A stretch of DNA of 64,000 nucleotides from Linyphia triangularis (Eukaryota > Arthropoda > Arachnida > Araneae > Linyphiidae): contig CAXBTE010000018.1 of the NCBI GenBank assembly GCA_963978545.1, forward strand, positions 176,001 to 240,000, in the 5' to 3' direction. Below the pieces are notes generated by a model, which was not told where the DNA came from, did not search any database, and was given only the letters and a program-made list of their open reading frames with translations. Positions 30,420 through 44,743 of the stretch are shown in pieces. The position numbers and the translations under genes are program-made. Each line of letters begins with the position of its first letter. The first letter of the stretch is position 1.

Positions 30420-33239
30420 ATGACTCTAAAATAGAATTTCAATATTTCCTTGCATGCTGCACTTGGGTGTCCCCTGGAGAAATTTACCTAAGTCGCAAAT
30501 ATCTCTAGATTGATTTCTAACATCTTCATATATACAGGGTCGTCATAATTAAAGTGATGGTTCTCAGCGTGATCTATTTGCGAAATTAGCGCCACATTTT
30601 GTTTGAAGATTAAACAAGAAGAGGGACCGCAGGATTACGAGAAAAAAGACTTCTGTTCCCAAAGTAACTGTGTAGTAAAAAATGAGAGTTTTAAGAAATA
30701 CAGAATCAATACTGAAATGAAATAACCTTTTTACTTAGCTCGCTTAACGACTTTATGCAAGCTCGAAATAGCAACAAATTTAAAAAGCGAAAAATTAACA
30801 TAAATAGTGATAAAGTCTCTTCATCTGCAAATTCACTGTGTCCCAGAGAAAGCAGCAGCAGCAGAAGTTAAATCGAATTTCCCATTGCATCCTTTGACAC
30901 AGTGCGAGTTTCTTGTTCTTGTGTCGCTTTAGCATACACTCCAACTGCTACGGAATTTCCGTAGTTGCTACGGAAATTAGTTGTAAACTACGGAATTACG
31001 GACGTATAGCAAAAAAACTACGGATCGGAATGAAATCGCTGTAAATATCATTTTGCTCGATTTCCCGCTCAATATTTTCCGCACTTTTAAGAAGACGCAA
31101 AAAAATAATAATAATTTCCTCTCCTCTCCTTGAAAAGGAGGACGATCGTTTTGTCGAAGTGACGTCACGTCACATTTCGTATATTTTTTTGTGCGAAGCG
31201 AAGTGAGTTAAATAAAATAGTTTGAAGAAGAAAAACTTGAACCGTGATCGTGATCCAAATTTTCAAAGCGCATCAGATCAGATTTCGAATTGTTTTTAAT
31301 ACATGAACGTGATTATAATGGATTGTTATTTAAAATGACCTAATCTGGCTTCCGATGTGGAAAAGCCATGCAAGAAGAGGACAAATAATCAAAGATTTCG
31401 AGATTTTTAAGCATTTAAAAAAGATTTGACGAGCATTTAAAAAGGATATTTCCGTTCGGACATGCGAAATCGCGATGTCTTATTAAATTAAAGCTTGGCG
31501 TCCACTAGAGTTAAACAGTGCAGAGCAGAGCGGAGTGGATTCGAGCCAAATTACAAGTCTGTCAACGTCCATTGTAGCACGAGCCTCCTGCTACAGTAGA
31601 CGTTGGCAGCCTTGTAATTGGCTCTTGTCCACTCCGCTCTGCACTGCTCTGCACTGTTCAACTATAGTGGACGCCAAGCTTTAGGGTAATGTTTTTTGTA
31701 ATTTACCTGTTGCCAATTCGTTTTTAAAAGACAGATTTATATTTAAAATTAAATATCACAGGAATTCATTAAAAATCCCGGATTATATCCGATTTAAAAA
31801 AAAAAATAAAAACTTAGGTAGGTTGTGAAAAGTTCTTAACATTCATTATATCAATTTTACACTATTATAAATTTCAGTGGTTTTGGAAGTGGGGAGACGC
31901 GTGGGTATGTTCTTGAAAAGTGAGGGGACGCGTCACCCCGCGTCTACCCACACTTCTACCACTGGCCACCCTGGGCATATAGCTATTCATGGCTTGTCTT
32001 AAGGAAGGTTTCATTGGATTAGAAGAGGCTACATTGTGGGTAGATTTCATTGGAAATTTTTTAAACACGGGATAAAACATGCTAGAAGCGCAAAATTTCG
32101 CCACTTTGTTTTCTTAAAAGGCAGAATGTAAGACATTTCAGAACCAACCCATGATTCTCTTAATTTTCAAAGTTCATTATTAGTAAGGATCCACATCCGG
32201 GAGATTCCATTTCGTATTCCAGTGAACCTGAATACATGTAAGAGGCAATTTAACCCCCCCCCCCCCATAAACAGGATTACATTATAATGAAGTAAAATAA
32301 CGAACCTCTTTTTGTCTGTGAAAAGAATAATTTATAAGCGCGTTATTATTATATATTTTAACTGCAATTTTTAATATTCAAATTGGATTCCTCGAAAAGT
32401 ATTTATTACGAGTTAAAATAGGCAATTTATTTTCAAACATCTGAACAACGTGTATAGAAATCAACAATTTTAAATTTGCAAAAGCGGTTTTTAACATCTT
32501 GTTTTTTTAATCGATTAATAAAATGTTGTTTCGCTCCATATTAAAGAGATAACCATAGTATCATTGATTTGTGTACGATTCGATTTCAAGTTGCTGCGAT
32601 TAGTTTCCAAGTTTGAATTAAAACTGAACATTTTATCATCCTTTTTTAAATCTTTCAAATTTGTTTTGTTTGTCCACAATCACTTACTAGTTTATAGGAT
32701 TGTTTCAATCCTACTTAAATCCCTTTATCCTAAGAGACGTGGCAAACTACTTATGCTTCGATAAAAATGGGCACTTTATCCTGATTATATTCAGATTATT
32801 TTGAGATAATGTTTGATATTTTTTTTTTAAATAAATAAAATAGTTATTTCGATCAGGAAACAGTTTTTCTATAACTAAATTTCTCAAGCCTTGAATGGAA
32901 AAGTGAGGTTTAATAATTATGCGAAAATATGTCCTTTGTCTTTTATGTGGCGGCATCATCCCTCATTGAGCTTATTGTTACACCTCTCTCTTTTTTATAT
33001 ACTACGCGTGCTCTAATAGTACCATGGTAAATGTCAAGGTTTTAAGAGTTATCAATTACCCCGCGTAATCATTGTTTTTGCTTTTTAATGTAATCAAAAC
33101 TTAACAAGATGTGTATTGCATTTGAAATAAGGTTGGTTTTCTTAAGTACCCAAGTTTTTTTTAAATTATAAATGCTACTACCACCACTACATTATTTTTA
33201 GTACAAATACATAAAAGCACGGGAAATGCTGCTAAAGTT

Positions 33240-33447
33240 AAGATCATACTTCATAGGATCATTTCTATAGTATGATTAGCGTGTTCACTCACCGAACATC
33301 GCAGAAAACCCAACCACGATGATGTGAGATGGGGCTTCTGCCTGAGCGTGAAAGCGGCGAATCAACTGCTTGTCGGTTGCTTTGCCATTGATGATCGCAC
33401 CTTTCTTTATTGTAAAGAGAGGATGGCAGGAACTCGATCTGAGTGGT
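33240..33447 (+). ncRNA. U3: U3 snoRNA, unit F
   Basis: Common sequence; intact PSE at 33180-33188. Confidence 0.97.
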
Positions 33448-35051
33448 CTAATTAATAAAAGATAAACATTCATTTGGGGCGAAGCTCTAGAAATTTGCTT
33501 TTCAACTTCGTCCCGTAGTGTTGACAAAGATTGCGTTGTTAGTCAAGAATTTTAAAATTCCCGGTGCCATTTTAGTAAAAGTAGTCGTTTTCACACTCAC
33601 TGATTGAAATAATAAGTCGCAGATAGATATGACATTTGCTGCAATGACGGTTCAACTAGAAAGACGCAAATGGCTTGAACAAAGCTTATAAGGGATCAGA
33701 CGATTTCGTTGACTTTTTATTTTGGTGTGGCAACAATTGAACACTAGAGGACGCTGCATACGGAAAGATCTCTTGAGTTTGCTTTGCCATGATTTACAGG
33801 CATATGCGAGCCAATTGAAATGAAAATATTCAACTGGACTTGATATCAGTTTTAGAACATGGAATTTTTGACATTCGCTCTTTCTTTGTCCCTAACTGAT
33901 GGTGCTTGACAACTTTTTCCAGGCTTCCGGTATTATTTGCCATATTGAAAAAGTGATAAAATAGGGTATATTTGAAAAACATTGGACTTTAGGAGAAGTT
34001 ACATTTTAGGATTCTCTTACTACCTGTTTAAATTTTGAACGGACCTTCTTTTCTTTTTTTAGAGTCTGATCGAAATGAGAGAATTGTTGTTTGGAGCTCT
34101 TTGGATGGAAATTTAACAGGCGCATCTTGACCGAAATTTCAGAAATAGGGGAAACATCTTAGATGGAAAATTACTTCATTTATTTGTTATTAAGTCTGAA
34201 TTTAAAACTGCTATTCTCGTACTATGTATCTAAATTAACTTGGCAAGTATTGGCTCATAAACGATTTAAATATTCAATAACTTTTGTAATGAATGACGAG
34301 GTGAATATTACATTACTTCTGAAATTTTGCATGCCCACCACCTTCCCGGCCTTCAAATTGCATTCGTCTCTCTCAAAAGCAAAACGTATCCTATTGGAGT
34401 TGATTTGCAGTACATGTTGGAAAATGCATATCAGCAATTTGAGAACTTTCGCTGGAACAACAGCGCCAAATTCGCCTGTGGTGGCTGAAAGTTGAATTCT
34501 TTATCTCTTCCAAACTTCGAGTTCTCTTCGTTTGAGAAGGTATGTGAACCAATATTGGTCGTGATTTGCCAGTTTTTATGCAGAGAGGGCGAAAGACTGC
34601 CCGTTCAATTTGAATCACGTTATTGACATTGCAACAGAAACTGCAATAAAAAAGTTACGTATACTTTACTTCATTTATTAAAGAAATAATACTTATCCGA
34701 AGGTTTTAAATTATCCATTTCAATTTAAATGACTTTTTTTGAAGATGTAGTTTTGTATTACATGGCTGTAAGGTGAGAACTTGGCGTAAACTTTTGCTTA
34801 ACCACATGATTGCAAAGTAGTACATGGCTTGTCCAAAGTAAAGACAGAAAAAGAAAGAAAAAAAAAATGAATGCCAAAATGTGATGATTGTATTTCTACC
34901 AAAGAGAAATGAAGTGTTTTGTAGCTAGAGAGTAATAATATCACAAGTCGTACTTAGAAAAGCTGCACAAGTGTAAAAAGGCACTATCCATCAACCACCA
35001 CTTTTAAAGTAACTCCATTTAATATTTAAACACGACTTTCCATGTCTCGTT

Positions 35052-35195
35052 AGCTTTGCGCAGAGGCAGTGTCATAGCCAATGAGGTTCTACCGAGGCGT
35101 GACTATTGCTAGTTGAAAACTTTTCCCAATACCCCGCCATGTGGACGTGAAATACCGTCCGCAAAGGCAATTTTTGGAAACCTCTTCGGAGGTTT
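35052..35195 (+). ncRNA. U4: U4 snRNA, unit F
   Basis: Common form with T at base 19; PSE at 34994-35002. Confidence 0.97.
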
Positions 35196-38014
35196 ATGAC
35201 TCTAAAATAGAATTTCAATATTTCCTTGCATGCTGCACTTGGGTGTCCCCTGGAGAAATTTACCTAAGTCGCAAATATCTCTAGATTGATTTCTAACATC
35301 TTCATATATACAGGGTCGTCATAATTAAAGTGATGGTTCTCAGCGTGATCTATTTGCGAAATTAGCGCCACATTTTGTTTGAAGATTAAACAAGAAGAGG
35401 GACCGCAGGATTACGAGAAAAAAGACTTCTGTTCCCAAAGTAACTGTGTAGTAAAAAATGAGAGTTTTAAGAAATACAGAATCAATACTGAAATGAAATA
35501 ACCTTTTTACTTAGCTCGCTTAACGACTTTATGCAAGCTCGAAATAGCAACAAATTTAAAAAGCGAAAAATTAACATAAATAGTGATAAAGTCTCTTCAT
35601 CTGCAAATTCACTGTGTCCCAGAGAAAGCAGCAGCAGCAGAAGTTAAATCGAATTTCCCATTGCATCCTTTGACACAGTGCGAGTTTCTTGTTCTTGTGT
35701 CGCTTTAGCATACACTCCAACTGCTACGGAATTTCCGTAGTTGCTACGGAAATTAGTTGTAAACTACGGAATTACGGACGTATAGCAAAAAAACTACGGA
35801 TCGGAATGAAATCGCTGTAAATATCATTTTGCTCGATTTCCCGCTCAATATTTTCCGCACTTTTAAGAAGACGCAAAAAAATAATAATAATTTCCTCTCC
35901 TCTCCTTGAAAAGGAGGACGATCGTTTTGTCGAAGTGACGTCACGTCACATTTCGTATATTTTTTTGTGCGAAGCGAAGTGAGTTAAATAAAATAGTTTG
36001 AAGAAGAAAAACTTGAACCGTGATCGTGATCCAAATTTTCAAAGCGCATCAGATCAGATTTCGAATTGTTTTTAATACATGAACGTGATTATAATGGATT
36101 GTTATTTAAAATGACCTAATCCGGCTTCCGATGTGGAAAAGCCATGCAAGAAGAGGACAAATAATCAAAGATTTCGAGATTTTTAAGCATTTAAAAAAGA
36201 TTTGACGAGCATTTAAAAAGGATATTTCCGTTCGGACATGCGAAATCGCGATGTCTTATTAAATTAAAGCTTGGCGTCCACTAGAGTTAAACAGTGCAGA
36301 GCAGAGCGGAGTGGATTCGAGCCAAATTACAAGTCTGTCAACGTCCATTGTAGCACGAGCCTCCTGCTACAGTAGACGTTGGCAGCCTTGTAATTGGCTC
36401 TTGTCCACTCCGCTCTGCACTGCTCTGCACTGTTCAACTATAGTGGACGCCAAGCTTTAGGGTAATGTTTTTTGTAATTTACCTGTTGCCAATTCGTTTT
36501 TAAAAGACAGATTTATATTTAAAATTAAATATCACAGGAATTCATTAAAAATCCCGGATTATATCCGATTTAAAAAAAAAAAAAAAAACTTAGGTAGGTT
36601 GTGAAAAGTTCTTAACATTCATTATATCAATTTTACACTATTATAAATTTCAGTGGTTTTGGAAGTGGGGAGACGCGTGGGTATGTTCTTGAAAAGTGAG
36701 GGGACGCGTCACCCCGCGTCTACCCACACTTATACCACTGGCCACCCTGGGCATATAGCTATTCATGGCTTGTCTTAAGGAAGGTTTCATTGGATTAGAA
36801 GAGGCTACATTGTGGGTAGATTTCATTGGAAATTTTTTAAACACGGGATAAAACATGCTAGAAGCGCAAAATTTCGCCACTTTGTTTTCTTAAAAGGCAG
36901 AATGTAAGACATTTCAGAACCAACCCATGATTCTCTTAATTTTCAAAGTTCATTATTAGTAAGGATCCACATCCGGGAGATTCCATTTCGTATTCCAGTG
37001 AACCTGAATACATGTAAGAGGCAATTTCCCCCCCCCCCCCCATAAACAGGATTACATTATAATGAAGTAAAATAACGAACCTCTTTTTGTCTGTGAAAAG
37101 AATAATTTATAAGCGCGTTATTATTATATATTTTAACTGCAATTTTTAATATTCAAATTGGATTCCTCGAAAAGTATTTATTACGAGTTAAAATAGGCAA
37201 TTTATTTTCAAACATCTGAACAACGTGTATAGAAATCAACAATTTTAAATTTGCAAAAGCGGTTTTTAACATCTTGTTTTTTTAATCGATTAATAAAATG
37301 TTGTTTCGCTCCATATTAAAGAGATAACCATAGTATCATTGATTTGTGTACGATTCGATTTCAAGTTGCTGCGATTAGTTTCCAAGTTTGAATTAAAACT
37401 GAACATTTTATCATCCTTTTTTAAATCTTTCAAATTTGTTTTGTTTGTCCACAATCACTTACTAGTTTATAGGATTGTTTCAATCCTACTTAAATCCCTT
37501 TATCCTAAGAGACGTGGAAAACTACTTATGCTTCGATAAAAATGGGCACTTTATCCTGATTATATTCAGATTATTTTGAGATAATGTTTGATAATTTTTT
37601 TTTAAATAAATAAAATAATTATTTCGATCAGGAAACAGTTTTTCTATAACTAAATTTCTCAAGCCTTGAATGGAAAAGTGAGGTTTAATAATTATGCGAA
37701 AATATGTCCTTTGTCTTTTATGTGGCGGCATCATCCCTCATTGAGCTTATTGTTACACCTCTCTCTTTTTTATATACTACGCGTGCTCTAATAGTACCAT
37801 GGTAAATGTCAAGGTTTTAAGAGTTATCAATTACCCCGCGTAATCATTGTTTTTGCTTTTTAATGTAATCAAAACTTAACAAGATGTGTATTGCATTTGA
37901 AATAAGGTTGGTTTTCTTAAGTACCCAAGTTTTTTTTAAATTATAAATGCTACTACCACCACTACATTATTTTTAGTACAAATACATAAAAGCACGGGAA
38001 ATGCTGCTAAAGTT

Positions 38015-38222
38015 AAGATCATACTTCATAGGATCATTTCTATAGTATGATTAGCGTGTTCACTCACCGAACATCGCAGAAAACCCAACCACGATGATGT
38101 GAGATGGGGCTTCTGCCTGAGCGTGAAAGCGGCGAATCAACTGCTTGTCGGTTGCTTTGCCATTGATGATCGCACCTTTCTTTATTGTAAAGAGAGGATG
38201 GCAGGAACTCGATCTGAGTGGT
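38015..38222 (+). ncRNA. U3: U3 snoRNA, unit G
   Basis: Common sequence; intact PSE at 37955-37963. Confidence 0.97.
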
Positions 38223-39826
38223 CTAATTAATAAAAGATAAACATTCATTTGGGGCGAAGCTCTAGAAATTTGCTTTTCAACTTCGTCCCGTAGTGTTGAC
38301 AAAGATTGCGTTGTTAGTCAAGAATTTTAAAATTCCCGGTGCCATTTTAGTAAAAGTAGTCGTTTTCACACTCACTGATTGAAATAATAAGTCGCAGATA
38401 GATATGACATTTGCTGCAATGACGGTTCAACTAGAAAGACGCAAATGGCTTGAACAAAGCTTATAAGGGATCAGACGATTTCGTTGACTTTTTATTTTGG
38501 TGTGGCAACAATTGAACACTAGAGGACGCTGCATACGGAAAGATCTCTTGAGTTTGCTTTGCCATGATTTACAGGCATATGCGAGCCAATTGAAATGAAA
38601 ATATTCAACTGGACTTGATATCAGTTTTAGAACATGGAATTTTTGACATTCGCTCTTTCTTTGTCCCTAACTGATGGTGCTTGACAACTTTTTCCAGGCT
38701 TCCGGTATTATTTGCCATATTGAAAAAGTGATAAAATAGGGTATATTTGAAAAACATTGGACTTTAGGAGAAGTTACATTTTAGGATTCTCTTACTACCT
38801 GTTTAAATTTTGAACGGACCTTCTTTTCTTTTTTTAGAGTCTGATCGAAATGAGAGAATTGTTGTTTGGAGCTCTTTGGATGGAAATTTAACAGGCGCAT
38901 CTTGACCGAAATTTCAGAAATAGGGGAAACATCTTAGATGGAAAATTACTTCATTTATTTGTTATTAAGTCTGAATTTAAAACTGCTATTCTCGTACTAT
39001 GTATCTAAATTAACTTGGCAAGTATTGGCTCATAAACGATTTAAATATTCAATAACTTTTGTAATGAATGACGAGGTGAATATTACATTACTTCTGAAAT
39101 TTTGCATGCCCACCACCTTCCCGGCCTTCAAATTGCATTCGTCTCTCTCAAAAGCAAAACGTATCCTATTGGAGTTGATTTGCAGTACATGTTGGAAAAT
39201 GCATATCAGCAATTTGAGAACTTTCGCTGGAACAACAGCGCCAAATTCGCCTGTGGTGGCTGAAAGTTGAATTCTTTATCTCTTCCAAACTTCGAGTTCT
39301 CTTCGTTTGAGAAGGTATGTGAACCAATATTGGTCGTGATTTGCCAGTTTTTATGCAGAGAGGGCGAAAGACTGCCCGTTCAATTTGAATCACGTTATTG
39401 ACATTGCAACAGAAACTGCAATAAAAAAGTTACGTATACTTTACTTCATTTATTAAAGAAATAATACTTATCCGAAGGTTTTAAATTATCCATTTCAATT
39501 TAAATGACTTTTTTTGAAGATGTAGTTTTGTATTACATGGCTGTAAGGTGAGAACTTGGCGTAAACTTTTGCTTAACCACATGATTGCAAAGTAGTACAT
39601 GGCTTGTCCAAAGTAAAGACAGAAAAAGAAAGAAAAAAAAAATGAATGCCAAAATGTGATGATTGTATTTCTACCAAAGAGAAATGAAGTGTTTTGTAGC
39701 TAGAGAGTAATAATATCACAAGTCGTACTTAGAAAAGCTGCACAAGTGTAAAAAGGCACTATCCATCAACCACCACTTTTAAAGTAACTCCATTTAATAT
39801 TTAAACACGACTTTCCATGTCTCGTT

Positions 39827-39970
39827 AGCTTTGCGCAGAGGCAGTGTCATAGCCAATGAGGTTCTACCGAGGCGTGACTATTGCTAGTTGAAAACTTTTC
39901 CCAATACCCCGCCATGTGGACGTGAAATACCGTCCGCAAAGGCAATTTTTGGAAACCTCTTCGGAGGTTT
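39827..39970 (+). ncRNA. U4: U4 snRNA, unit G
   Basis: Common form with T at base 19; PSE at 39769-39777. Confidence 0.97.
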
Positions 39971-42787
39971 ATGACTCTAAAATAGAATTTCAATATTTCC
40001 TTGCATGCTGCACTTGGGTGTCCCCTGGAGAAATTTACCTAAGTCGCAAATATCTCTAGATTGATTTCTAACATCTTCATATATACAGGGTCGTCATAAT
40101 TAAAGTGATGGTTCTCAGCGTGATCTATTTGCGAAATTAGCGCCACATTTTGTTTGAAGATTAAACAAGAAGAGGGACCGCAGGATTACGAGAAAAAAGA
40201 CTTCTGTTCCCAAAGTAACTGTGTAGTAAAAAATGAGAGTTTTAAGAAATACAGAATCAATACTGAAATGAAATAACCTTTTTACTTAGCTCGCTTAACG
40301 ACTTTATGCAAGCTCGAAATAGCAACAAATTTAAAAAGCGAAAAATTAACATAAATAGTGATAAAGTCTCTTCATCTGCAAATTCACTGTGTCCCAGAGA
40401 AAGCAGCAGCAGCAGAAGTTAAATCGAATTTCCCATTGCATCCTTTGACACAGTGCGAGTTTCTTGTTCTTGTGTCGCTTTAGCATACACTCCAACTGCT
40501 ACGGAATTTCCGTAGTTGCTACGGAAATTAGTTGTAAACTACGGAATTACGGACGTATAGCAAAAAAACTACGGATCGGAATGAAATCGCTGTAAATATC
40601 ATTTTGCTCGATTTCCCGCTCAATATTTTCCGCACTTTTAAGAAGACGCAAAAAAATAATAATAATTTCCTCTCCTCTCCTTGAAAAGGAGGACGATCGT
40701 TTTGTCGAAGTGACGTCACGTCACATTTCGTATATTTTTTTGTGCGAAGCGAAGTGAGTTAAATAAAATAGTTTGAAGAAGAAAAACTTGAACCGTGATC
40801 GTGATCCAAATTTTCAAAGCGCATCAGATCAGATTTCGAATTGTTTTTAATACATGAACGTGATTATAATGGATTGTTATTTAAAATGACCTAATCCGGC
40901 TTCCGATGTGGAAAAGCCATGCAAGAAGAGGACAAATAATCAAAGATTTCGAGATTTTTAAGCATTTAAAAAAGATTTGACGAGCATTTAAAAAGGATAT
41001 TTCCGTTCGGACATGCGAAATCGCGATGTCTTATTAAATTAAAGCTTGGCGTCCACTAGAGTTAAACAGTGCAGAGCAGAGCGGAGTGGATTCGAGCCAA
41101 ATTACAAGTCTGTCAACGTCCATTGTAGCACGAGCCTCCTGCTACAGTAGACGTTGGCAGCCTTGTAATTGGCTCTTGTCCACTCCGCTCTGCACTGCTC
41201 TGCACTGTTCAACTATAGTGGACGCCAAGCTTTAGGGTAATGTTTTTTGTAATTTACCTGTTGCCAATTCGTTTTTAAAAGACAGATTTATATTTAAAAT
41301 TAAATATCACAGGAATTCATTAAAAATCCCGGATTATATCCGATTTAAAAAAAAAAATAAAAACTTAGGTAGGTTGTGAAAAGTTCTTAACATTCATTAT
41401 ATCAATTTTACACTATTATAAATTTCAGTGGTTTTGGAAGTGGGGAGACGCGTGGGTATGTTCTTGAAAAGTGAGGGGACGCGTCACCCCGCGTCTACCC
41501 ACACTTCTACCACTGGCCACCCTGGGCATATAGCTATTCATGGCTTGTCTTAAGGAAGGTTTCATTGGATTAGAAGAGGCTACATTGTGGGTAGATTTCA
41601 TTGGAAATTTTTTAAACACGGGATAAAACATGCTAGAAGCGCAAAATTTCGCCACTTTGTTTTCTTAAAAGGCAGAATGTAAGACATTTCAGAACCAACC
41701 CATGATTCTCTTAATTTTCAAAGTTCATTATTAGTAAGGATCCACATCCGGGAGATTCCATTTCGTATTCCAGTGAACCTGAATACATGTAAGAGGCAAT
41801 TCCCCCCCCCCCCCATAAACAGGATTACATTATAATGAAGTAAAATAACGAACCTCTTTTTGTCTGTGAAAAGAATAATTTATAAGCGCGTTATTATTAT
41901 ATATTTTAACTGCAATTTTTAATATTCAAATTGGATTCCTCGAAAAGTATTTATTACGAGTTAAAATAGGCAATTTATTTTCAAACATCTGAACAACGTG
42001 TATAGAAATCAACAATTTTAAATTTGCAAAAGCGGTTTTTAACATCTTGTTTTTTTAATCGATTAATAAAATGTTGTTTCGCTCCATATTAAAGAGATAA
42101 CCATAGTATCATTGATTTGTGTACGATTCGATTTCAAGTTGCTGCGATTAGTTTCCAAGTTTGAATTAAAACTGAACATTTTATCATCCTTTTTTAAATC
42201 TTTCAAATTTGTTTTGTTTGTCCACAATCACTTACTAGTTTATAGGATTGTTTCAATCCTACTTAAATCCCTTTATCCTAAGAGACGTGGCAAACTACTT
42301 ATGCTTCGATAAAAATGGGCACTTTATCCTGATTATATTCAGATTATTTTGAGATAATGTTTGATATTTTTTTTTTAAATAAATAAAATAGTTATTTCGA
42401 TCAGGAAACAGTTTTTCTATAACTAAATTTCTCAAGCCTTGAATGGAAAAGTGAGGTTTAATAATTATGCGAAAATATGTCCTTTGTCTTTTATGTGGCG
42501 GCATCATCCCTCATTGAGCTTATTGTTACACCTCTCTCTTTTTTATATACTACGCGTGCTCTAATAGTACCATGGTAAATGTCAAGGTTTTAAGAGTTAT
42601 CAATTACCCCGCGTAATCATTGTTTTTGCTTTTTAATGTAATCAAAACTTAACAAGATGTGTATTGCATTTGAAATAAGGTTGGTTTTCTTAAGTACCCA
42701 AGTTTTTTTTAAATTATAAATGCTACTACCACCACTACATTATTTTTAGTACAAATACATAAAAGCACGGGAAATGCTGCTAAAGTT

Positions 42788-42995
42788 AAGATCATACTTC
42801 ATAGGATCATTTCTATAGTATGATTAGCGTGTTCACTCACCGAACATCGCAGAAAACCCAACCACGATGATGTGAGATGGGGCTTCTGCCTGAGCGTGAA
42901 AGCGGCGAATCAACTGCTTGTCGGTTGCTTTGCCATTGATGATCGCACCTTTCTTTATTGTAAAGAGAGGATGGCAGGAACTCGATCTGAGTGGT
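42788..42995 (+). ncRNA. U3: U3 snoRNA, unit H
   Basis: Common sequence; intact PSE at 42728-42736. Confidence 0.97.
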
Positions 42996-44599
42996 CTAAT
43001 TAATAAAAGATAAACATTCATTTGGGGCGAAGCTCTAGAAATTTGCTTTTCAACTTCGTCCCGTAGTGTTGACAAAGATTGCGTTGTTAGTCAAGAATTT
43101 TAAAATTCCCGGTGCCATTTTAGTAAAAGTAGTCGTTTTCACACTCACTGATTGAAATAATAAGTCGCAGATAGATATGACATTTGCTGCAATGACGGTT
43201 CAACTAGAAAGACGCAAATGGCTTGAACAAAGCTTATAAGGGATCAGACGATTTCGTTGACTTTTTATTTTGGTGTGGCAACAATTGAACACTAGAGGAC
43301 GCTGCATACGGAAAGATCTCTTGAGTTTGCTTTGCCATGATTTACAGGCATATGCGAGCCAATTGAAATGAAAATATTCAACTGGACTTGATATCAGTTT
43401 TAGAACATGGAATTTTTGACATTCGCTCTTTCTTTGTCCCTAACTGATGGTGCTTGACAACTTTTTCCAGGCTTCCGGTATTATTTGCCATATTGAAAAA
43501 GTGATAAAATAGGGTATATTTGAAAAACATTGGACTTTAGGAGAAGTTACATTTTAGGATTCTCTTACTACCTGTTTAAATTTTGAACGGACCTTCTTTT
43601 CTTTTTTTAGAGTCTGATCGAAATGAGAGAATTGTTGTTTGGAGCTCTTTGGATGGAAATTTAACAGGCGCATCTTGACCGAAATTTCAGAAATAGGGGA
43701 AACATCTTAGATGGAAAATTACTTCATTTATTTGTTATTAAGTCTGAATTTAAAACTGCTATTCTCGTACTATGTATCTAAATTAACTTGGCAAGTATTG
43801 GCTCATAAACGATTTAAATATTCAATAACTTTTGTAATGAATGACGAGGTGAATATTACATTACTTCTGAAATTTTGCATGCCCACCACCTTCCCGGCCT
43901 TTAAATTGCATTCGTCTCTCTCAAAAGCAAAACGTATCCTATTGGAGTTGATTTGCAGTACATGTTGGAAAATGCATATCAGCAATTTGAGAACTTTCGC
44001 TGGAACAACAGCGCCAAATTCGCCTGTGGTGGCTGAAAGTTGAATTCTTTATCTCTTCCAAACTTCGAGTTCTCTTCGTTTGAGAAGGTATGTGAACCAA
44101 TATTGGTCGTGATTTGCCAGTTTTTATGCAGAGAGGGCGAAAGACTGCCCGTTCAATTTGAATCACGTTATTGACATTGCAACAGAAACTGCAATAAAAA
44201 AGTTACGTATACTTTACTTCATTTATTAAAGAAATAATACTTATCCGAAGGTTTTAAATTATCCATTTCAATTTAAATGACTTTTTTTGAAGATGTAGTT
44301 TTGTATTACATGGCTGTAAGGTGAGAACTTGGCGTAAACTTTTGCTTAACCACATGATTGCAAAGTAGTACATGGCTTGTCCAAAGTAAAGACAGAAAAA
44401 GAAAGAAAAAAAAAATGAATGCCAAAATGTGATGATTGTATTTCTACCAAAGAGAAATGAAGTGTTTTGTAGCTAGAGAGTAATAATATCACAAGTCGTA
44501 CTTAGAAAAGCTGCACAAGTGTAAAAAGGCACTATCCATCAACCACCACTTTTAAAGTAACTCCATTTAATATTTAAACACGACTTTCCATGTCTCGTT

Positions 44600-44743
44600 A
44601 GCTTTGCGCAGAGGCAGGGTCATAGCCAATGAGGTTCTACCGAGGCGTGACTATTGCTAGTTGAAAACTTTTCCCAATACCCCGCCATGTGGACGTGAAA
44701 TACCGTCCGCAAAGGCAATTTTTGGAAACCTCTTCGGAGGTTT
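44600..44743 (+). ncRNA. U4: U4 snRNA, unit H (G19 variant)
   Basis: G at U4 base 19 (44618); otherwise the common sequence. Confidence 0.97.

Larger units (their letters stand above)
28464..33239 (+). repeat. U3-U4 tandem repeat unit E (4776 bp)
   Basis: Marker bases: U4 base 19 G, CTGG (T at 31346), T-interrupted poly(A), C in the CAGTGG element, GATATT, and TTAACC before the poly(C). Identical at these sites to unit I, four units away. Confidence 0.97.
33240..38014 (+). repeat. U3-U4 tandem repeat unit F (4775 bp)
   Basis: Same marker haplotype as C, J and K. Private bases: GACGTGGAAAAC near 37517 (others GGCAAAC) and TAAAATAATTATT near 37617 (others AGTTATT). Confidence 0.97.
38015..42787 (+). 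repeat. U3-U4 tandem repeat unit G (4773 bp)
   Basis: A mixed haplotype: U4 base 19 T and CCGG as in C/F/J/K, but T-interrupted poly(A), C in the CAGTGG element and GATATT as in E and I. It looks like an exchange product between the two classes, with the switch between about 40900 and 41360. It is the shortest unit. Confidence 0.96.
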